Position numbers and translations under genes: made by a program. Shown one piece after another: positions 26,217-35,702 of a DNA stretch of 60,885 nt; positions within the stretch are counted from its first letter, which is position 1; each line of letters opens with the position of its first letter. The notes beneath the pieces are model-generated. The model was not told where the DNA came from. It worked only from the letters and a program-made list of their open reading frames with translations, and made no database searches. Source of the stretch: Humitalea rosea (GTDB lineage Bacteria; Pseudomonadota; Alphaproteobacteria; Acetobacterales; Acetobacteraceae); assembly GCF_003253705.1 (NCBI RefSeq), contig NZ_QKYU01000028.1:1-60885 (forward strand). The letters run 5' to 3'.

Positions 26217-27136
26217 CGCCGCCGGCGCGGGTCGGTGAGGTCGGAGAGCGCGTCGCCCAGCAGGTAGAACGCCCCGGTCATGCCGAGGATGGCGAGGCCC
26301 GGAAAGAAGGACAGCCACCATTCGCCGGTCATCACGCCATCCTGCCCGCGCGCGATCATGCTGCCCCATTCGGGCGTGTTCGGGTCCAGCCCCAACCCAA
26401 GGAAGCCGAGGCTGGCGGTCACCAGCGCGACGAAGGCCGCGTTGATCGAGGTGAAGGCCAGCAGCGGCCCGGCGCTGTTCGGCAGCAGGTGCCGGAAGGC
26501 CACCTGCCAGGACCGGTTGCCGACCATCCGCGCCGCCTCGGCATAGGGCCAGTTCCGGCGGGAGCGGATTTCCGCGCGCGATAGGCGCAGGTAGTCGGGG
26601 ATGCCGATGAACGACATCACCAGGATGATGTTCAGCACGCCCGGCCCCACCGCCTTGACCACCAGCATGGCAAACAGCAGCCCGGGAAACGCCTGGAACA
26701 CCTCGACGCAGCGCGAGATGACGATATCGACGGTACCGCCGTAATAGCCGGCGATGGTGCCGAGGATGGTGCCCACCACCAGCGCGATCGTCACCGCGAC
26801 CAGCGTGATACCGAGGTCGTAGCGCGCGCCCGCCATGATGCGCGACAGGATGTCGCTGCCCAGCCGATCGGTGCCCAGCAGGAATTCGCGCGACGGCGGC
26901 ATGTATCCCTCGCCGACGCCGGGCGACAGCGGGTCGAAGGGCGTCCAGACCAGCGACAGCAAGGCCACGGCGCAATAGAACACCAGCACGGCGAGCCCGA
27001 TGCGCATGGACCAGGACAGCGGCGCGCGGCGGCGGGTCGGCACCGCCACCTGCACGGCCGGCGAAGGCGGCGCCGTGGGCGTGTCTGCCGTGGCGTCATG
27101 GCCGGCGACGCTTTCCAAGATGTGTGGCGCGCTCAT
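26213..27136 (-). CDS. ABC transporter permease (DppC-like)
   Basis: 307-aa inner-membrane permease. A cytoplasmic N-terminus precedes the first helix (IGLAVLVFYCAVALLSLVW), then the family periplasmic segment GTDRLGSDILSRIMAGARYDL and five further helices; the EAA-type loop is EAARMVGNRSWQVAFRHLLP. The terminal PRRRR is basic. It overlaps the DppB stop and the DppD start by 4 bp each, showing tight translational coupling. Pairs with DppB to form the transport channel. Confidence 0.94.
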   Translation of the reverse strand: MSAPHILESVAGHDATADTPTAPPSPAVQVAVPTRRRAPLSWSMRIGLAVLVFYCAVALLSLVWTPFDPLSPGVGEGYMPPSREFLLGTDRLGSDILSRIMAGARYDLGITLVAVTIALVVGTILGTIAGYYGGTVDIVISRCVEVFQAFPGLLFAMLVVKAVGPGVLNIILVMSFIGIPDYLRLSRAEIRSRRNWPYAEAARMVGNRSWQVAFRHLLPNSAGPLLAFTSINAAFVALVTASLGFLGLGLDPNTPEWGSMIARGQDGVMTGEWWLSFFPGLAILGMTGAFYLLGDALSDLTDPRRRR

Positions 27137-28149
27137 GGCGTACGCATCCGCGGGTCGATCAGCATGTACAGGACATCGACCGCGAGGAATGCCAGCACGT
27201 AGAGCAGCGACGCGTAGATGACGAAGCCCTGCAGGGCGGCAAAGTCAGACCGCTCGATCGCCTGCAAGGCGTACTGCCCAAGCCCCGGCCAGCCGAAGAT
27301 GGATTCCAGCAGCACGGCGCCGCCGAACACATGGCCGGCGACGCCGCCGATCAAGGTCACCACCGGCAGCAGCGCGTTGCGCAGGCAGTAGCGGAACCAC
27401 ACCACACGCCGGCCATGGCCCATGGCGATGGCGGTACGGATGTAGTCGGATTGCAGCGCCTCCACCATTGAGGCACGCGTCACCCGCGCCACCGGCGCCA
27501 AGGTGGTCAGCCCCAGCGTCAGCGCCGGCAGCGCGAGTTGGCGCAGCGCCAGCCGAAATTTTTCCCCGTCGCCTGCGAGGGCGGTGTCGATCAGCAGGAA
27601 CCCTGTGAGGAGAGGTGGTGGGTTCACCCCGATCGGCAGCCGCCCGACCGGCCCCGGCAGCCAGCCGAGTGTGACGAAGAATATCCAGATCAGCACGAGC
27701 CCGATCCAGAATTGCGGCAGCGCCATGCCGCCCAGCGTCACCCCGCGGACGAGAAAATCCGGCCAGCGTTCACGGTTGACCGCGGCGATGACGCCGAGCG
27801 GCACGCCCGCCAGCACGCCGAACACCATGCCGACGAGGCCGAGTTCCAGCGTCGCCGGCAGCCGGTCCGACAGGTCGGCGCCGACGTTCAGCCCGGTGGT
27901 GAAGGACATGCCGAAATCGCCGCGCAGCAGGTCCGACAGATACTTGCCGTATTGCACCCAAAGCGGGTCCGCCAGGCCGAGCCTCTCGCGGATCTGCGCC
28001 CGCAGTTCATCCGTCGCCTCGGGCGGCGTGTAGAGCTCCGTCGGGTCGCCCGTGAACACCCGGGCGGCGAAGAAGGTGATGGTGACCACGCCGAGCGCCA
28101 CCGGGATAATCCAGAACAGCCGGCGCAGGATCATCAGGGCCAAGGGCAT
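27133..28149 (-). CDS. ABC transporter permease (DppB-like)
   Basis: 338 aa from the ATG at 28149, 2 bp after the monooxygenase stop. First helix LFWIIPVALGVVTITFFAARV, then the DppB-type DPLWVQYGKYLSDLLRGDFG segment, the EAA loop RTAIAMGHGRRVVWFRYCLR, and the final ESIFGWPGLGQYA and DVLYMLIDPRMR, all typical of the family. An open frame continues upstream to 28731 inside the monooxygenase gene but is antisense-free shadow sequence, not coding. Confidence 0.94.
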   Translation of the reverse strand: MPLALMILRRLFWIIPVALGVVTITFFAARVFTGDPTELYTPPEATDELRAQIRERLGLADPLWVQYGKYLSDLLRGDFGMSFTTGLNVGADLSDRLPATLELGLVGMVFGVLAGVPLGVIAAVNRERWPDFLVRGVTLGGMALPQFWIGLVLIWIFFVTLGWLPGPVGRLPIGVNPPPLLTGFLLIDTALAGDGEKFRLALRQLALPALTLGLTTLAPVARVTRASMVEALQSDYIRTAIAMGHGRRVVWFRYCLRNALLPVVTLIGGVAGHVFGGAVLLESIFGWPGLGQYALQAIERSDFAALQGFVIYASLLYVLAFLAVDVLYMLIDPRMRTP

Positions 28150-28151
28150 GG

Positions 28152-29444
28152 CTAGAACTCCAGCAGGTTGTCGCGGAACTGCGGGTGCGCATAGGCGGTG
28201 CGCACCACGCCCCGCTTCTGCAAGGCCGGCACCAGCCCGTCGGCAATCTCCGCCACGTAGCGGCGCGTCAGCGGCCCGGTGAACATGAAGCCGTCGCCGC
28301 CAACCTCCTGCATCATGTCGGCCATCTGCCCCGCGACATGGTCGGGCGAGCCCACCAGATCGTCGACGCCGTAGCGGTAGTTCCGGGCAATCTCGCGCAG
28401 CGTGGCCCCCTGCTTGAGGAAGTGCCTCAGCGTGCCCTGCTGGCCGTTGGTGGTCAGCTCGGCGATGGGCGCGTCGAGGTCGAAGGTCGAGAAGTCGATG
28501 TCGGTCAGCGACGCCATGCCGGCCAGCGTCACCTCGGCCGCAGCGGCCCGGTGCGCCTGCTTGCGGGCATGGCGGTCCTGCGCCTCGGCGGTGGTCTCGC
28601 CCAGCGTTGGCGAGGCGACGAACAGGATTTTGCAGCCGTCCGGGTCCCGCCCGCGCGCCGCCACGCGCTCGCGCATGTCCGCCCGGAACGCCTTCATGTC
28701 GGGCACCGTGCTGTAGGCCGCGATCACGCAATCCATGTCGCGCGAAGCGAAATGCCGCCCCTGCGGGGAGCTGCCCGCCTGCACCAGCACCGGCCGCCCC
28801 TGCGGCGGCCGCGCCGTGTTCAGCGGCCCGCGCGAGGTGAAGAAGTGTCCCTTGAAGTCGATCGGCCGCACCTTCGTGTGGTCGGTGAAGACGTCGCCTT
28901 CCATGACCACCGCATCCGCGTCCCAGGACGCCCAGAGCTGCGTCACCAGATCGACGAACTCCTCCGCCATCTCGTAGCGCGTGTCATGCTCGATATGCGC
29001 GTCGAGCCCGAAATTTTGCGCTGCCCGCGCCGCGGTGGAGGTGACGAAGTTGCACCCGACGCGCCCCTTCGACATCAGGTCCAGCGTCGCCATCAGCCGT
29101 GCCAGGAGATAGGGCGGATAGAACGAGGTGGAGATGGTGGGCACGATGCCGAGATGGGTCGTCGCCTGGGCGATCAGGGGCACCAGTGGCAGCGGGTCGT
29201 TCTTCGGGGCGCGCAGCGCGCGGGCCAGGTAGAATTCCATCGACGCGCCGTAGTTGTCCGGCACGAAAACCGAATCCTCCATCAGCAGGAAGTCGAAGCA
29301 GGCGCGCTCCAGCGACCGCGCCAGGTCGATATGCAGGTCGGGCAGCGACCAGTCCCGGGCGCTCGTGCCGCCCCACTGCTGGTTCCAGCCATGCACGCCG
29401 AAACTGTTGCCGAGGAACCAGCCGAGATGGAACGGTTGCTGCAC
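28152..29444 (-). CDS. LLM-class flavin-dependent monooxygenase (NtaA/SnaA/DszA type)
   Basis: 430 aa from a GTG (29444) placed 10 nt after GGAG; this gives VQQPFHLGWFLGNSFGVHGW, the usual short start of the subgroup, whereas the open frame to 29525 adds an unconserved tail. Family motifs: FDFLLMEDSVFVPDNYGAS, SKGRVGCNFVTSTAARAAQN, RYEMAEEFVDLVTQLW, and RPVLVQAGSSPQGRHFASR. These FMN-dependent two-component monooxygenases attack C-N, C-S or C-C bonds of nitrilotriacetate, EDTA, sulfonates, heterocycles or pyrimidines. As first gene of the transporter operon it probably acts on the imported ligand. No flavin reductase is adjacent. Confidence 0.92.
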   Translation of the reverse strand: MQQPFHLGWFLGNSFGVHGWNQQWGGTSARDWSLPDLHIDLARSLERACFDFLLMEDSVFVPDNYGASMEFYLARALRAPKNDPLPLVPLIAQATTHLGIVPTISTSFYPPYLLARLMATLDLMSKGRVGCNFVTSTAARAAQNFGLDAHIEHDTRYEMAEEFVDLVTQLWASWDADAVVMEGDVFTDHTKVRPIDFKGHFFTSRGPLNTARPPQGRPVLVQAGSSPQGRHFASRDMDCVIAAYSTVPDMKAFRADMRERVAARGRDPDGCKILFVASPTLGETTAEAQDRHARKQAHRAAAAEVTLAGMASLTDIDFSTFDLDAPIAELTTNGQQGTLRHFLKQGATLREIARNYRYGVDDLVGSPDHVAGQMADMMQEVGGDGFMFTGPLTRRYVAEIADGLVPALQKRGVVRTAYAHPQFRDNLLEF

Positions 29445-29676
29445 TGCGCGGAAGCTCCAAGCAGAACTCAGCTTCCAAAACCTACCGCACCGCAGCAAGC
29501 GTTGATCTGCCCCAACTGCGGGCAAATAGAATAGTTCCAGACAAAAAGTGCATATTGGTTCGGCGGCATGATCCGGTTTTATGCGTTTTTTTGCGAGGCA
29601 TGCCTACTGTACCCCGGAACCAGTCCGCTAGGATCGCCGCAGCGGGATCTATGTCCCGCACCATCGGAGAGCCTTG
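29445..29676. promoter_or_regulatory. Divergent promoter region with palindrome and hairpin
   Basis: The 232-bp gap between the monooxygenase operon and the allantoinase genes is AT-richer than its flanks. It holds the exact 10-base palindrome AGGCATGCCT (29596-29605) and a hairpin GCGGGA-N6-TCCCGC (29642-29659) just before the puuE ribosome site (GGAGAG, 29666). The palindrome is a candidate operator shared by the two divergent units. No matching regulator gene is adjacent. Confidence 0.4.
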
Positions 29677-30642
29677 ATGCCGGCGTCGGACACCAAAGCC
29701 TACCCGCGAGACCTCATTGGTTACGGCGCCACCCCGCCGCATCCGCAGTGGCCGGGCGGCGCCCGCATCGCGGTAAATTTCGTGATGAACTACGAGGAAG
29801 GGTCGGAGTATTCCTTCACCGACGGCGACGGCCGCTCCGAGGCCAGCCTGACCGAATCCGGCGTCTCGCCGGTGCCGAACGGCCAGCGCGACCTGGCTGG
29901 GGAGGGCATGTTCGAATTCGGCTCGCGCGTCGGCTTCTGGCGTCTGATGCGGCTGTTCGCCGAACGCAACATCCCAATGACGGTCTTCGCCTGCGCGCTG
30001 GCGCTCGAACGCCACCCGCCCGCCGCGGCGGCCATCCGCGCCGCCGGCCACGACTTCTGCTGCCACGGCTGGCGCTGGATCGAACACTACAAGCTGACCG
30101 TCGAGGAGGAGCGCGAGCACATCCGCCTGGCGATCGAGAGCCTGCAAAAGACGCTGGGGTCTCGCCCGCTCGGCTGGTACTGCCGCTACGGACCAGGCGT
30201 GAACACCCGCATGCTGCTCGTAGAGGAAGGCGGCTTCCTCTACGACAGCGACTGCTACAACGACGAGCTGCCGTACTGGGTCTTGCAGGACGGCAAGCCG
30301 CAGCTCTGCGTGCCCTATTCGCTGGTGACCAATGACAGCAAATATGGCCGCGGCGTTTTCGGTACCTCGGACGACTACTTCACCTTCCTGCGCGACCAAT
30401 TCGACATGCTGTATGCCGAAGGCGCGACGCAGCCAAAGATGATGTCCTGCGGCCTGCACATGCGGGTCATCGGCCATCCGGCGCGCGCCGCCGGCCTGGC
30501 GCGCTTCATGGATTACATCCTTGGCCACAAGGATGTCTGGGTGGCGCGCCGCATCGAGATCGCCGAGCACTGGCGGAAGACCTTCCCTTACCAGCCAGGC
30601 ATGGAGCAGATCGCCCGCGTCGGTGCGGCGGGGGGCATATGA
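29677..30642 (+). CDS. puuE: PuuE-type allantoinase / polysaccharide-deacetylase-fold amidohydrolase
   Basis: 321 aa from the ATG at 29677 after GGAGAG (a TTG one codon earlier is possible). The start RDLIGYGATPPHPQWPGGAR and VNFVMNYEEGSEYSFTDGD, then FCCHGWRWIEHY and GWYCRYGPGVNTRMLLVEEGG are the hallmarks of PuuE, a metal-independent allantoinase of the polysaccharide-deacetylase fold that opens allantoin to allantoate. Related members hydrolyse other cyclic amides or act as chitooligosaccharide-type deacetylases. Translational overlap with the ureidoglycolate lyase gene strongly supports the purine-ring role. Confidence 0.88.
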   Translation: MPASDTKAYPRDLIGYGATPPHPQWPGGARIAVNFVMNYEEGSEYSFTDGDGRSEASLTESGVSPVPNGQRDLAGEGMFEFGSRVGFWRLMRLFAERNIPMTVFACALALERHPPAAAAIRAAGHDFCCHGWRWIEHYKLTVEEEREHIRLAIESLQKTLGSRPLGWYCRYGPGVNTRMLLVEEGGFLYDSDCYNDELPYWVLQDGKPQLCVPYSLVTNDSKYGRGVFGTSDDYFTFLRDQFDMLYAEGATQPKMMSCGLHMRVIGHPARAAGLARFMDYILGHKDVWVARRIEIAEHWRKTFPYQPGMEQIARVGAAGGI

Positions 30643-31115
30643 CCCGCACGCTGCGGCTGGAGCCGCTGACCGCCGAGGCCTTCGCGCCGTTCGGCGACGT
30701 GGTCGGCGCGATCGAGCCGGGCGGCGGCGCGAAGCTCAGCGAGACCCTGGTCGCGCTGCCCGGCGCCGCCACCCCGCGGCTCGGCTTCAACAACGCCAAG
30801 GCGTGGGATCTGCCGCTGACCGCCACCGAGATGGAACGGCACAACCTGTCCTCGCAGTGCTTCGTGCCGCTCGACGTCTCGCGCTGGGTTATGGTCGTGG
30901 CACCCGATCTGGATGGCAGGCCGGACCCCGCGGCATTGCGCGCCTTCGTCGCGACCGGCGACCAGGCGGTGAACTACCATGTCGGGACCTGGCACCATCC
31001 GCTGCGCGTGCTGGACCGCCCGGGTCGCTTCGCCGTGTTGATGTGGACCACCGGCCACAAGCCGGACGACGAGGAATGGTCCACCCTGCCGGAACCCCTT
31101 CAGATCGAGGCCTGA
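30639..31115 (+). CDS. allA: Ureidoglycolate lyase
   Basis: 158 aa. AllA cleaves ureidoglycolate to glyoxylate and urea in allantoin breakdown. Visible family features are LEPLTAEAFAPFGDVV, SQCFVPLDVSRWVMVVAP, DQAVNYHVGTWHHPL and VLMWTTG in a cupin fold. Its ATG overlaps the puuE stop (ATGA). No allantoate amidohydrolase or urease is in the window, so the middle step must be encoded elsewhere. Confidence 0.93.
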   Translation: MTRTLRLEPLTAEAFAPFGDVVGAIEPGGGAKLSETLVALPGAATPRLGFNNAKAWDLPLTATEMERHNLSSQCFVPLDVSRWVMVVAPDLDGRPDPAALRAFVATGDQAVNYHVGTWHHPLRVLDRPGRFAVLMWTTGHKPDDEEWSTLPEPLQIEA

Positions 31116-31182
31116 GCCGCCGGGCCCAGCCCTACCAGTAGCGCGTCCAGCCGCGCCACCCTGAGGCGAGGCGCAGCCGACA

Positions 31183-31202
31183 CGATGCGTCCCATCGCAT
31201 CG
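31183..31202. terminator. Hairpin after allA
   Basis: CGATGCG-N6-CGCATCG, an exact 7-base inverted repeat 68 bp past the allA stop. No T-run, so only a weak case for a terminator of the puuE-allA unit. Confidence 0.35.
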
Positions 31203-31231
31203 GCACCGCTCGCTTTGGCACAGGGGATTGG

Positions 31232-31442
31232 ATGCTGGATACCTCCCAGGCCAAGGAGTTCGCGCTGGCGCATTGGCTGACGGCCGGGGCTTCAGGTCGG
31301 CGGCTGTTCGTGCGGGTGTTCGACGGCGCAGGGAATGTGCGGGAGGACATCGCGGGTGATGGCGCGGAACATCTCCGGCGCGACGTTCGATCTGGCGGCG
31401 GCGACGCTGCCGGTGGGGGTGACGAAGCGGCGGGTGCCGTGA
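31232..31442 (+). pseudogene. Phage-tail-like protein remnant (C-terminal piece)
   Basis: 31356-31442 encodes VMARNISGATFDLAAATLPV plus GVTKRRVP and stop, almost identical to the end of the gene at 60436-60790 on the other strand. Upstream, 31232-31345 is open in another frame (RRLFVRVFDGAGNVR); a ~13-nt segment that repeats GCGGG separates the two frames, and skipping it joins FDGAGNVR to VMARN as in the other copy (NNTVRVMARN). So this looks like a decayed copy interrupted by a short duplication. The rest of 31116-31499 holds no gene. Confidence 0.6.
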
Positions 31443-31499
31443 GCACCTTCGCCATTCTCCCGTAGTCCTCACGACGGTGCGGTGCGTCCCAGCCGGAGA

Positions 31500-32825
31500 C
31501 TAGCGGGGCCAGCGCTGGTGAAGCTCATCGATCACGAAGGCATGGCGGTGGCGGAGCACGCCTGTCGGATCCGGGCGCGCATCCCCCAGATGCGCATGCC
31601 CAGGCGGCAGACGATCGTGGATGTGCTCGACCTCCTCCGCATCATCCCTCGGCCACAGCACCATGGCCGCGACCAGCCCCATGGCGCCGAGTGCCGCAAG
31701 CACCAGGAAGGTGGCCTCCATCCCTGCCGAGGCGCCGAACCGCCCCGCCACCGGATAGGCGACGAGCCAGCACGCATGGCTGAGCGCGAATTGCGCGGCA
31801 AACAGCGCGGGCCGGTCACCGGCATGGGCCGAGCGCCGCAGCAGGCGCCCGCTTGGCGTCAGCACCAGGCCGTTGCCAAGGCCCAGCAGCATCCACAGCG
31901 GCAGCAGCATTGGCCAGGTCGGTATCAGCAGCCCGAACAGCAGGCCGGCCACGAGCAGCCCAGCACCGGCCATCATGGCCGTGCGGTCCGTCATCACGCC
32001 GTCAAGCAGCCGCGGCACAGCGAGCGCCGCCACCATCGACCCCGCGCCATAGGCCGCCAGCGTCCAGCCCAATTCCGCCGCGCCCAGGCCAAAGCCAGCG
32101 CGCACCAGCACCACCGTGTTCACGATCACCATCGCACCGGCCATGGCGACCGTGACGTTCAGCGCCAGCAGACCGCGCAGCCGCGGCGTGGCGAGGTAGA
32201 TGCGCGCACCGCGCGTGATGCGGCCCCAGGCCCCCTCCTGCGTCGCCGGCGGCTTGGGCGAGGGCAGCACCACGGTCAACACCAGCGCAGCCGAGGCCAG
32301 GAAGCCCAGCGCATTGCCGGCGAACAGCCAATGGAAGCCGACCAGCCCCAGCAGGGCCGCGGCGATCGCCGGGCTCGCCAGCGCCTCCAGATCGTAGGCC
32401 AGGCGCGAGAGGGACAGCGCCTTGGTATACTCCGCCTCCTCCGGAAGAATGTCGGGGATGGTCGCCTGGAAGGTCGGCGTGAAAGCGGCTGAGCCGGTTT
32501 GCAGCACGAAGATCAGCACATAGACCTGCCAGATCTCGGTCACGAAGGGCAGCGCCAGCGCGACCACGGCGCGCAGCAGATCGAGCGCCACCAGCAGGCT
32601 GCGGCGGGGCACCAGATGCACGAAGGCGCCCGCGACGGGAGCGACGCCGACATAGGCCACCATCTTGATGGCGAGCGCCGTGCCCAGCACCGCACCGGCA
32701 TTCGCCCCCGCCAGATCGAAAGCCAGCAGCCCGAGTGCCACGGTCGCGAGGCCCGTCCCGAGCAGGGACAGCACCTGCGCCGCGAACAGGTGGCGATAGG
32801 TCAGGTTGGCAAGCGGACTGAGCAT
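31500..32825 (-). CDS. MFS transporter (enterobactin-exporter/EntS-like class)
   Basis: 441 aa from the ATG at 32825, preceded by AAGGGGAAA. About twelve hydrophobic helices; the start YRHLFAAQVLSLLGTGLATV and the loop PEEAEYTKALSLSRLAYDLEALASP are characteristic of the MFS_3 exporter group. The C-terminal tail is unusually rich in histidine (EEVEHIHDRLPPGHAHLGD), which fits a metal-linked exporter. It lies 22 bp after copA and ends the minus-strand copper island, so a role in metal or siderophore export is inferred. The tail runs close to the phage-like remnant. Confidence 0.85.
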   Translation of the reverse strand: MLSPLANLTYRHLFAAQVLSLLGTGLATVALGLLAFDLAGANAGAVLGTALAIKMVAYVGVAPVAGAFVHLVPRRSLLVALDLLRAVVALALPFVTEIWQVYVLIFVLQTGSAAFTPTFQATIPDILPEEAEYTKALSLSRLAYDLEALASPAIAAALLGLVGFHWLFAGNALGFLASAALVLTVVLPSPKPPATQEGAWGRITRGARIYLATPRLRGLLALNVTVAMAGAMVIVNTVVLVRAGFGLGAAELGWTLAAYGAGSMVAALAVPRLLDGVMTDRTAMMAGAGLLVAGLLFGLLIPTWPMLLPLWMLLGLGNGLVLTPSGRLLRRSAHAGDRPALFAAQFALSHACWLVAYPVAGRFGASAGMEATFLVLAALGAMGLVAAMVLWPRDDAEEVEHIHDRLPPGHAHLGDARPDPTGVLRHRHAFVIDELHQRWPR

Positions 32826-32847
32826 GCGGTTTCCCCTTTGGCGACTC

Positions 32848-35217
32848 TCAATCCAACCGCGTCGTTCGCAGCCGAAGCGCATTCCCGACCACGCTCACCG
32901 AAGACAGCGCCATCGCTGCCGCCGCGATGATCGGCGACAGAAGAATGCCGAACATCGGATACAGCACGCCCGCGGCGATCGGCACGCCCGCCGCGTTGTA
33001 GGCAAAGGCGAAGAACAGGTTCTGCCGGATGTTGCCCATTACGGCCTGGGACAGCTTGCGCGCGCGCAGGATGCCGGTCAGGTCGCCCCCCAGCAGCGTC
33101 ACCCCTGCGCTCTCGATTGCAACCGCGGTTCCGGTGCCCATGGCGATGCCGACCTCGGCCGCCGCCAGCGCCGGCGCGTCGTTCACGCCATCACCCGCCA
33201 TCGCCACGCGACGTCCCTCGGCCTTCAGCTTCTCGATGATGCGCTGCTTGTCCTCGGGCAGGACCTCCGCCTCCACCTCGGTGATGCCGAGCCGCCGCGC
33301 CACGGCCTCGGCCGTCGTGCGGTTGTCGCCGGTCAGCATCACCACCCGCACGCCCTCCTTCGCGAGGCCAGCGAGGGCAGCCGCCGTCGTCTCCTTCACC
33401 GGGTCGGCCACGGCGACGATGCCGAAGGCGCGGCTATCGACAGCGATGAAGAACACGGTCGCGCCATCGCCACGCAGACGCTCAGCCTCCGCCGACAGGG
33501 CGCCGACATCCACCTGGGTCTCGTCCATCAGGCGGGCGTTGCCGACCGCGACCTGGCGGCCCTCCACGGTGCCGGTCACGCCGCGACCGGTGGGCGCGTC
33601 GAAGCCCTCGACCACCGGCACGGCGATGCCGCGCTTCTCCGCCGCTCGCACGACGGCTTCGGCCAATGGATGCTGGCTTGGCCGCTCCAGGCCCGCAGCC
33701 AGGCGCAACACGTCCTCCTCGGCCACGCCCGCCACCGGGATCACCGCCACAACGTCCGGCCTACCCTTCGTGAGCGTGCCCGTCTTGTCCACCACAAGCG
33801 TGTCGATCCGCTCCATGCGCTCCAGCGCCTCGGCGTTCTTGATCAGCACGCCGGCCTGCGCGCCACGGCCCACGCCAACCATGATGGACATCGGCGTGGC
33901 AAGGCCCAGCGCACAGGGGCAGGCGATGATCAGCACCGTCACGGCCGCGACCAGCGCGAAGGCAAGTCGCGGCTCCGGCCCCCACACCGCCCAGGCCACG
34001 AAGGCCACCAGCGCGATTGCCACCACCGCCGGCACGAACCAGCCGGCGACCTGATCGGCCAGACGCTGGATCGGGGCGCGCGAACGCTGCGCGCCCGCCA
34101 CCATGCGCACGATCTGCGCCAGCACCGTGTCCTGTCCCACGCGGTCGGCGCGCATGATGAAACTGCCCTGGCCGTTCAACGTGCCGCCCACGACCTGATC
34201 GCCCACCGTCTTGGTGACCGGCACCGCCTCACCCGTCACCAGGCTCTCATCGACGTTGGAGGCGCCCTCCAGCACCGCGCCGTCGAGCGGCACCTTGTCA
34301 CCGGGACGGACGCGCAGCCGATCGCCGACCACGATGGCGGCCAGCGGGACTTCCTCATCCGAGCCGTCGTCGCGCAGCCGTCGCGCCTGGGCCGGCGCGA
34401 GATCGAGCAGCGCCCGGATGGCGCCGCCCGTCTGCTCGCGCGCCCGCAGCTCCAGCACCTGCCCGAGCAGCACCAGCACCACGATCACGGCTGCCGCCTC
34501 GAAATACACCGCCACCGAGCCATCGGCCGCGCGGAAGGCCGCGGGAAAGATCCCGGGGGCGAGGGTCGCCACAACGCTGAACACCCAGGCGACCCCGGTG
34601 CCAAGCGCGATGAGGGTGAACATGTTGAGGCTGCGGTTCAGGAGGCTCTGCCAGCCACGGACGAAGAAAGGCCAACCGGCCCAGAGCACCACGGGCGTCG
34701 CCAGCGCCAACTGGATCCAGTTGCCGACGCGCGGTCCACCGACCAGGTGCATCATCCCCGTCAGGTGGCCGCCCATTTCCAGCAGGAAGACCGGCAGCGT
34801 GAGGACCAGGCCGATCCAGAAGCGGCGGGTGAAGGCCACCAGCTCCGGATTGGGGCCGGCCTCGGCGGAGGGCGTCTCCGGCTCCAGCGCCATGCCGCAG
34901 ATCGGGCAACTGCCGGGGCCCGGCTGCCGGATCTGCGGGTGCATCGGACAGGTGTAGATCGTGCCCGGCGCCACGGCGTCCGCACGCAGCGGCGCACGCT
35001 CCTGCAGATACTTGCCCGGTTCGGCGATGAACTTGGTGCGGCACCCGGCCGAGCAGAAATGGTAGGCATGGCCGGCATGTTCGGCGTGGTGCGCGGTCTT
35101 TGCCGGGTCCACCGTCATGCCGCAGACCGGATCCTTCACGGTTCCCGATGCCGCTGCATCCCCATGATGGTGCGGATCGTGCTTGCCGTGGGATGTGTGG
35201 GTGCCGTGGTGTTCCAT
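32848..35217 (-). CDS. copA: Copper-translocating P1B-1-type ATPase (CopA/SilP-like)
   Basis: 789 aa. A His-rich start ([20 protein letters not shown]) precedes a YHS domain ([23 protein letters not shown]) and a heavy-metal-binding domain ([20 protein letters not shown]) instead of classic CxxC HMA domains. Core motifs: [47 protein letters not shown]; the last helices carry FAYNAAGVP and [15 protein letters not shown], the P1B-1 copper/silver set. Exports Cu(I) or Ag(I) from cytoplasm. 14 bp after a small membrane-protein gene. Confidence 0.96.
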   Translation of the reverse strand: MEHHGTHTSHGKHDPHHHGDAAASGTVKDPVCGMTVDPAKTAHHAEHAGHAYHFCSAGCRTKFIAEPGKYLQERAPLRADAVAPGTIYTCPMHPQIRQPGPGSCPICGMALEPETPSAEAGPNPELVAFTRRFWIGLVLTLPVFLLEMGGHLTGMMHLVGGPRVGNWIQLALATPVVLWAGWPFFVRGWQSLLNRSLNMFTLIALGTGVAWVFSVVATLAPGIFPAAFRAADGSVAVYFEAAAVIVVLVLLGQVLELRAREQTGGAIRALLDLAPAQARRLRDDGSDEEVPLAAIVVGDRLRVRPGDKVPLDGAVLEGASNVDESLVTGEAVPVTKTVGDQVVGGTLNGQGSFIMRADRVGQDTVLAQIVRMVAGAQRSRAPIQRLADQVAGWFVPAVVAIALVAFVAWAVWGPEPRLAFALVAAVTVLIIACPCALGLATPMSIMVGVGRGAQAGVLIKNAEALERMERIDTLVVDKTGTLTKGRPDVVAVIPVAGVAEEDVLRLAAGLERPSQHPLAEAVVRAAEKRGIAVPVVEGFDAPTGRGVTGTVEGRQVAVGNARLMDETQVDVGALSAEAERLRGDGATVFFIAVDSRAFGIVAVADPVKETTAAALAGLAKEGVRVVMLTGDNRTTAEAVARRLGITEVEAEVLPEDKQRIIEKLKAEGRRVAMAGDGVNDAPALAAAEVGIAMGTGTAVAIESAGVTLLGGDLTGILRARKLSQAVMGNIRQNLFFAFAYNAAGVPIAAGVLYPMFGILLSPIIAAAAMALSSVSVVGNALRLRTTRLD

Positions 35218-35231
35218 GTCCGCTCAACTCC

Positions 35232-35702
35232 TCAGCGCGCGAAAGGTCGCGCGGTCGGCCGCGCTGCCAGCATCGCCACAGGCGGCAACAGCAGCCATTG
35301 GAGGAAAGGGGCGAGCCCGGTTCCCCACGGCGGAAGGCGCGGCATGGCGGCCGTATAGGTCCAGGATTGGCGCAGATCGACATTCAGCCACTCGCTGAAC
35401 ACCGTATAGCCAAGGCCCGCCAGAGTCGCGGCTATGGTGACGCGCCCCCATCCCTGGATGGGCCAGTCCCAGGATCGTGTCAGCAGCAACGCGATCGCCA
35501 GCGCGGCCGCGGCGATCATCGCGTCCCCGCCAGTGCAATGAAGGATGGCGAAGGCGATCTCGCCTGAAGTTCCCTCCGCCCACAGCGTGTAGAGGGGGAG
35601 CTGCGCAATCTCCCAGACCAGGTTCATGGCAAGCATGGCCGCGAGGTACCGCGCCGCGGGGGCAGCCAAGCCAGCCCACCCTCGCGGCGCATCGGGGATC
35701 AC
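35232..35702 (-). CDS. Small membrane protein of the copper island
   Basis: 156 aa from a GTG (35702) that overlaps the stop of the upstream gene (GTGA), which decides the start. Four or so hydrophobic segments (AMLAMNLVWEIAQLPLYTLW, MIAAAALAIALLL, FLQWLLLPPVAMLAA). The N-LVWEIAQLPLYTLW stretch recurs in uncharacterised proteins near metal-resistance genes. Function unknown. Confidence 0.7.
   Translation of the reverse strand: MIPDAPRGWAGLAAPAARYLAAMLAMNLVWEIAQLPLYTLWAEGTSGEIAFAILHCTGGDAMIAAAALAIALLLTRSWDWPIQGWGRVTIAATLAGLGYTVFSEWLNVDLRQSWTYTAAMPRLPPWGTGLAPFLQWLLLPPVAMLAARPTARPFAR

Noticed and set aside
32806-35358. 850-codon plus-strand frame opposite copA
   Set aside because: Shadow of copA and neighbours; very His/Arg-rich with no recognisable domain.
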